Source: CAZYXZ01 sp964651395
Lineage (GTDB): Bacteria > Actinomycetota > Actinomycetes > BP-191
Length of the DNA: 24,984 bases
Direction of reading: 5' to 3'
Assembly: GCA_964651395.1 (NCBI GenBank)
Contig: CAZYXZ010000045.1
Location: 1 to 24,984 of the forward strand
Shown: positions 22,187-24,984 of the stretch, one piece after another
Layout: each line of letters opens with the position of its first letter
How positions within the stretch are numbered: position 1 is the first letter of the stretch
Notes under the pieces: model-generated
Told to the model about the DNA's origin: nothing
The model's input: only the letters and a program-made list of their open reading frames with translations
Databases searched by the model: none
Position numbers and translations under genes: made by a program

Positions 22187-23544
22187 GCCTGGACGCGCGG
22201 ATCACGCTGCTTGTCGACGAGGGGCTCGGAAACAGCAGCTACCTGGTGGACCTCGGGGACCACCGCGCGCTCGCCGTCGACCCGAGCCGTGACCTGCGTG
22301 CGATGCGTCAGGTAGCTGACGCCGCCGGCCTTCGACTCTCGCACGTCGTCGAGACGCACCTGCACGCAGACTTCGTCTCCGCGGCCTGCGAGCTCGCCGA
22401 CGGCGGCACGGAGGTGATCGCAAGCCGGATCGGCGATCGCAAATTCCCGCACCGCGGTGTGGTCGACGGCGACACCGTCGACCTGGGCGGGCTCGCACTG
22501 CAGGTGATGAGCACCCCCGGGCACACCGCGGAGCACATCGCATACGTCATCGTCGACGGGACCACCCCCTTGGCGGTGTTCACCGGCGGTTCACTGCTAG
22601 TCGGCTCCGCCGCTCGTACCGATCTGGTCAACCCAGAGCGGACCGAGGAGCTGGCCCGTGCGCAGTACCGCTCGCTGCGCCGCCTCCTAGAGCTGCCCGA
22701 CGCCACGGCCGTACTGCCGACGCACGGCGCCGGTTCCTTCTGCTCCGCCCCGCCCGGTTCTGCCCGCACCTCGACTATCGGCGCGGAGCGCAGCAGCAAC
22801 CGGCTACTCACCGCACCGGACGAGGACAGCTTCGTCGCGCAGCTGCTCGAACAGCTCGGCAGCCACCCGCCGTACTTTCATCGCCTCGCCGAGGTCAACC
22901 GCCGGGGGCCGCGGGTCATCGCTGCCACGCCGGTCCTCGCGCCGCTGGACCTGGCACAGTTCCGGGGCCTGGCGGCCACCGGATGCGAGATCGTAGACGT
23001 CCGACCGGTTGCAGCCTTCGCCCTGGGTCACCTGCCTGGGTCCCTTTCGATCCCGCTTCGCGACGTGTTCGCCACCTGGCTCGGCTGGCTCGTCGACCCA
23101 CCTCGGCCGCTCGCCTTTATCCGCGACCTGGACCAAGACGCCGAGGAGATCGTGTGGCAGGCGCTCAAGATCGGCTTCGAGGACCTACGCGGCGAGCTCG
23201 CCGGCGGCATCCACGCCTGGACGCACACACAGCCTCCGCTGGTCAGCACGACGATGCTGGGTCCCACCGAACTCGCCGGCCGACATGTGGTCGACATCCG
23301 GCAGGCCTCGGAGTACGCGGACGGTCATCTCCCCGGTGCGACGAACGTGGAACTCGGCGACGTCGTCGGCCATGCCGCCGCCCTCCCAGCCGATCCGCTC
23401 GTGGTCATGTGTGGGCATGGCGAGCGGGCGATGAGCGCCGCGAGTCTGCTCGAGCGCGCTGGGCATGCGGACGTTGCCGTGCTGGTCGGTGGGCCCGACG
23501 ACTGGGCGCGGCAATGCGGTCGGTCCCTCGTGGGCGGATCGTGA
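22183..23544 (+). CDS. Metallo-beta-lactamase-fold/rhodanese fusion (persulfide dioxygenase, CstB-like layout)
   Basis: A 453-residue cytoplasmic protein. The N-terminal MBL domain (1-~245) has THLHAD (H59, H61, D63), TPGHTAEH (H114) and LPTHG (H181). A central rhodanese-like domain (about 250-345) has no active-site Cys. A C-terminal rhodanese (about 358-450) has C410 in MCGHGERAM. This order (dioxygenase, pseudo-rhodanese, active rhodanese) matches CstB-type sulfur detoxification enzymes, which oxidise persulfides to thiosulfate. At the position of the Asp iron ligand (usual TGD) the protein has TGG (G136), so activity may differ. The ATG overlaps the methyltransferase stop (ATGA). Confidence 0.85.
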   Translation: MSLDARITLLVDEGLGNSSYLVDLGDHRALAVDPSRDLRAMRQVADAAGLRLSHVVETHLHADFVSAACELADGGTEVIASRIGDRKFPHRGVVDGDTVDLGGLALQVMSTPGHTAEHIAYVIVDGTTPLAVFTGGSLLVGSAARTDLVNPERTEELARAQYRSLRRLLELPDATAVLPTHGAGSFCSAPPGSARTSTIGAERSSNRLLTAPDEDSFVAQLLEQLGSHPPYFHRLAEVNRRGPRVIAATPVLAPLDLAQFRGLAATGCEIVDVRPVAAFALGHLPGSLSIPLRDVFATWLGWLVDPPRPLAFIRDLDQDAEEIVWQALKIGFEDLRGELAGGIHAWTHTQPPLVSTTMLGPTELAGRHVVDIRQASEYADGHLPGATNVELGDVVGHAAALPADPLVVMCGHGERAMSAASLLERAGHADVAVLVGGPDDWARQCGRSLVGGS

Positions 23545-24791
23545 GCAGCGCCGGGTCTGTGCAGGCCGCGGAGCGGCCGGCGCTCCGGCTGGGCCTGGGG
23601 GCGAACGCCGCACAGTTCGGATTGCTCGTCGCCGTCAACGCGCTCGTCGGCGGGTTGCTCGGCCAGGAACGCACGTTGCTGCCTTTGCTCGCCGACCGTG
23701 TCTTCCACCTCTCCGCCTACACGGCGGCGCTGACGTTCATCGCCGCCTTCGGCGCCGTCAAGGCGGTGACCAATCTCGCGGCGGGTGCGCTCGCTGACCG
23801 TTTCGGGCGCAAGCCGGTGCTGGTCGGCGGCTGGCTGATCGGCGTGCCCGTCCCGTTGTTGCTGATCTGGGCGCCCACCTGGGGATGGGTCATCGTCGCG
23901 AACGTGCTGCTCGGTGTGAACCAGGGCCTGACCTGGTCGACGACCGTCATCATGAAGATCGACCTCGTCGGCCCGCAGCGTCGCGGCCTCGCGATGGGCC
24001 TGAACGAAGCCGCCGGCTACTGCGCGGTCGCCGTGACGGCACTCGCCACAGGGGTCGTCGCCGCGCATGCCGGCCTCCGCCCCGAGCCGTTCTACCTCGG
24101 CATCGCCTTTGCCGCGCTGGGGCTCGGGCTGAGCACACTCGTCGTACGAGAGACCCAGGGGCACGCCCGGCACGAGGCCAGCACTCTCACAGGGTCCCCG
24201 CTCACCACACGCCAGGTTGTCGCGCTCACCTCGATGCGCGACCGGTCGCTGTCAGCCGCATGCCAGGCCGGGTTGGTCAACAACCTCAACGACGGGCTCG
24301 CCTGGGGGCTGTTCCCGTTGCTGTTCGCGCAGCACGGTCTGTCGGTTTCGCGGATCGCGGTGCTCGTCGCTCTCTACCCGGGGGTATGGGGCATCGGGCA
24401 GCTCGTCACCGGCTGGTGGTCCGACCACTTTGGCCGCAAGTGGCTCATCGCCGCCGGCATGACCGTCCAAGCTGTTGCTCTCGCCCTCGTCGCAACCTCG
24501 AACACGTTCCCCGCCTGGGCGACGGCGTCAGTGCTGCTCGGCCTGGGCACCGCACTGGTCTATCCCACCTTGCTCGCCGTTGTCGGTGACATCGCGCACC
24601 CGAGCTGGCGAGCCCGCGCGGTCGGCACCTACCGCTTCTGGCGCGACGCCGGCTTCGCCGTCGGCGCCCTCTTCGCTGGAGTGCTCGCCGATCGTCACGG
24701 CATCCCGAACGCCATCGGATGGGTCGCTGCCCTCACCGCGGCCAGCGGCGGTTTCGTCGCCCTACGTATGCGCGAGACGGACCGCGACTGA
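23541..24791 (+). CDS. Major facilitator superfamily (MFS) transporter
   Basis: A 416-residue inner-membrane transporter with about twelve hydrophobic helices. The MFS motif A is GALADRFGRK (82-91), repeated in the second half as GWWSDHFGRK (291-300), which shows the two six-helix halves. The substrate is unknown; from its operon (methyltransferase, persulfide-handling enzyme) it may export a sulfur compound, a methylated product or a metalloid. The GTG start overlaps the preceding stop (GTGA), so it is the last coupled gene of the operon. It ends about 85 bases before a strong hairpin. Confidence 0.88.
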   Translation: MSSAGSVQAAERPALRLGLGANAAQFGLLVAVNALVGGLLGQERTLLPLLADRVFHLSAYTAALTFIAAFGAVKAVTNLAAGALADRFGRKPVLVGGWLIGVPVPLLLIWAPTWGWVIVANVLLGVNQGLTWSTTVIMKIDLVGPQRRGLAMGLNEAAGYCAVAVTALATGVVAAHAGLRPEPFYLGIAFAALGLGLSTLVVRETQGHARHEASTLTGSPLTTRQVVALTSMRDRSLSAACQAGLVNNLNDGLAWGLFPLLFAQHGLSVSRIAVLVALYPGVWGIGQLVTGWWSDHFGRKWLIAAGMTVQAVALALVATSNTFPAWATASVLLGLGTALVYPTLLAVVGDIAHPSWRARAVGTYRFWRDAGFAVGALFAGVLADRHGIPNAIGWVAALTAASGGFVALRMRETDRD

Positions 24792-24877
24792 TCGCATTGG
24801 CACCCGATCCCGCTTTCGGCGTCGCTCTTTCCACTTTGTCCTGGTCAACACCGGTCCAAGCGGTCACGTTGCATGGC

Positions 24878-24912
24878 AGAGGCCCTCTCCCGGGAGCCGG
24901 GAAAGGGCCTCT
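24878..24912. terminator. Strong bidirectional hairpin between the MFS gene and the tRNA gene
   Basis: The arms AGAGGCCCTCTCCCGG (24878-24893) and CCGGGAAAGGGCCTCT (24897-24912) pair at 15 of 16 positions around a three-base loop. It lies between the convergent MFS operon and the minus-strand tRNA, so it probably stops transcription from both sides. No clear U-tract follows. The remaining bases of 24792-24931 show nothing else recognisable. Confidence 0.75.
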
Positions 24913-24931
24913 GACCTGCGGTCTTGCCTTT

Positions 24932-24968
24932 GTAGCGGGGGCAGGATTTGAACCTGCGACCTCTGGGT
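24932..24968 (+). repeat. Right direct repeat inside the tRNA-fMet 3' end (att-like site)
   Basis: This is the partner of 20216-20252 (36 of 37 bases identical). It lies within the 3' part of the tRNA gene and marks the right boundary of the island. Confidence 0.85.
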
Positions 24969-24984
24969 TATGAGCCCAGCGAGC
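24933..24984 (-). tRNA. tRNA-Met (CAT), probably initiator fMet; 5' part beyond the window
   Basis: Read on the minus strand, the 3' two-thirds of a tRNA is present: anticodon stem-loop CTGGG-CTCATAA-CCCAG with anticodon CAT, a short variable loop, T-arm CGCAGGTTCAAATCCTGC and acceptor strand CCCCGCTA. Three G-C pairs next to the anticodon loop and the T-loop TTCAAAT are hallmarks of initiator tRNA. CCA is not encoded. The D-arm and 5' acceptor strand are beyond the window edge, so the C1 mismatch typical of fMet cannot be checked here. Confidence 0.88.

Larger units (their letters stand above)
20217..24932. mobile_element. Putative 4.7-kb tRNA-fMet-associated genomic island without its own integrase
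   Basis: The segment is bounded by a duplicated tRNA 3' end (left) and the 3' end of a tRNA gene (right). Removing one repeat unit would restore an amidohydrolase gene converging on an intact tRNA. It carries five genes in two divergent units (VOC protein, ArsR-rhodanese; methyltransferase, MBL-rhodanese, MFS exporter). Its codons look somewhat less GC-extreme than those of the flanks, and the promoter gap is notably AT-rich. No recombinase, excisionase or replication gene fits in it, so it is either non-autonomous or decayed. Mobility is inferred from structure only. Confidence 0.7.

Noticed and set aside
1..24984. CRISPR array, rRNA genes, insertion sequences or phage genes
   Set aside because: No regularly spaced repeats, rRNA-like stretches, transposase/integrase motifs or phage structural genes were seen on either strand.

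Overview
The window is GC-rich throughout and gene-dense. Genes overlap as ATGA, GTGA or TGATG, GTG starts are common, and several promoters appear leaderless. The aroA-rsgA pair, an actinobacterial-type HisN and a class E-type sortase point to an actinomycete (Actinomycetota). The genus cannot be fixed from the sequence. All coordinates and motifs come from reading the sequence; no database search was possible.

Layout. (1) 1-1532: the 3' end of aroA and complete rsgA, both housekeeping genes. (2) 1580-9875: an accessory block holding a secreted esterase (+), a TetR/diiron-protein pair (-), and a long minus-strand operon (9875 to 4683). In order of transcription the operon encodes an anchored secreted protein, a class E-like sortase, a paralogue of the first protein, a cupredoxin, a cupredoxin/beta-helix protein, an ArsC-like protein and a cupredoxin lipoprotein. 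Both cupredoxin surface proteins end in an unusual HPRTG sorting-type signal, so the operon looks like a dedicated sortase-substrate system for displaying copper proteins. (3) 10001-12478: hisN, then two tandem secreted chymotrypsin-like proteins that appear to have lost catalytic residues. (4) 12494-14024: a secreted allene-oxide-cyclase-barrel-like protein diverging from a secreted TIM-barrel glycosidase-like protein. (5) 14028-16592: an ArsI/CadI-type dioxygenase diverging from arsR, which is coupled to a sulfotransferase-like gene, followed by an AlkZ-type DNA glycosylase (-). (6) 16429-20216: a large adenylation-carrier-acyltransferase fusion (-) diverging from a metal-dependent amidohydrolase (+).

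(7) 20217-24932: a compact 4.7-kb island. It lies between a 37-bp copy of a tRNA 3' end and the matching 3' end of an initiator tRNA-Met gene that runs off the window. Its five genes form two divergent units: an ArsR-rhodanese regulator with a VOC protein, and a methyltransferase, a CstB-like metallo-beta-lactamase/rhodanese protein and an MFS transporter. Superimposed antiparallel promoters between two copies of an ArsR-type operator drive them. The content suggests reactive sulfur (persulfide) handling. No integrase is present inside the island.

The best candidates for something new are the HPRTG sortase/cupredoxin operon, the integrase-less tRNA-flanked island, the tandem pseudoproteases and the A-T-acyltransferase fusion.
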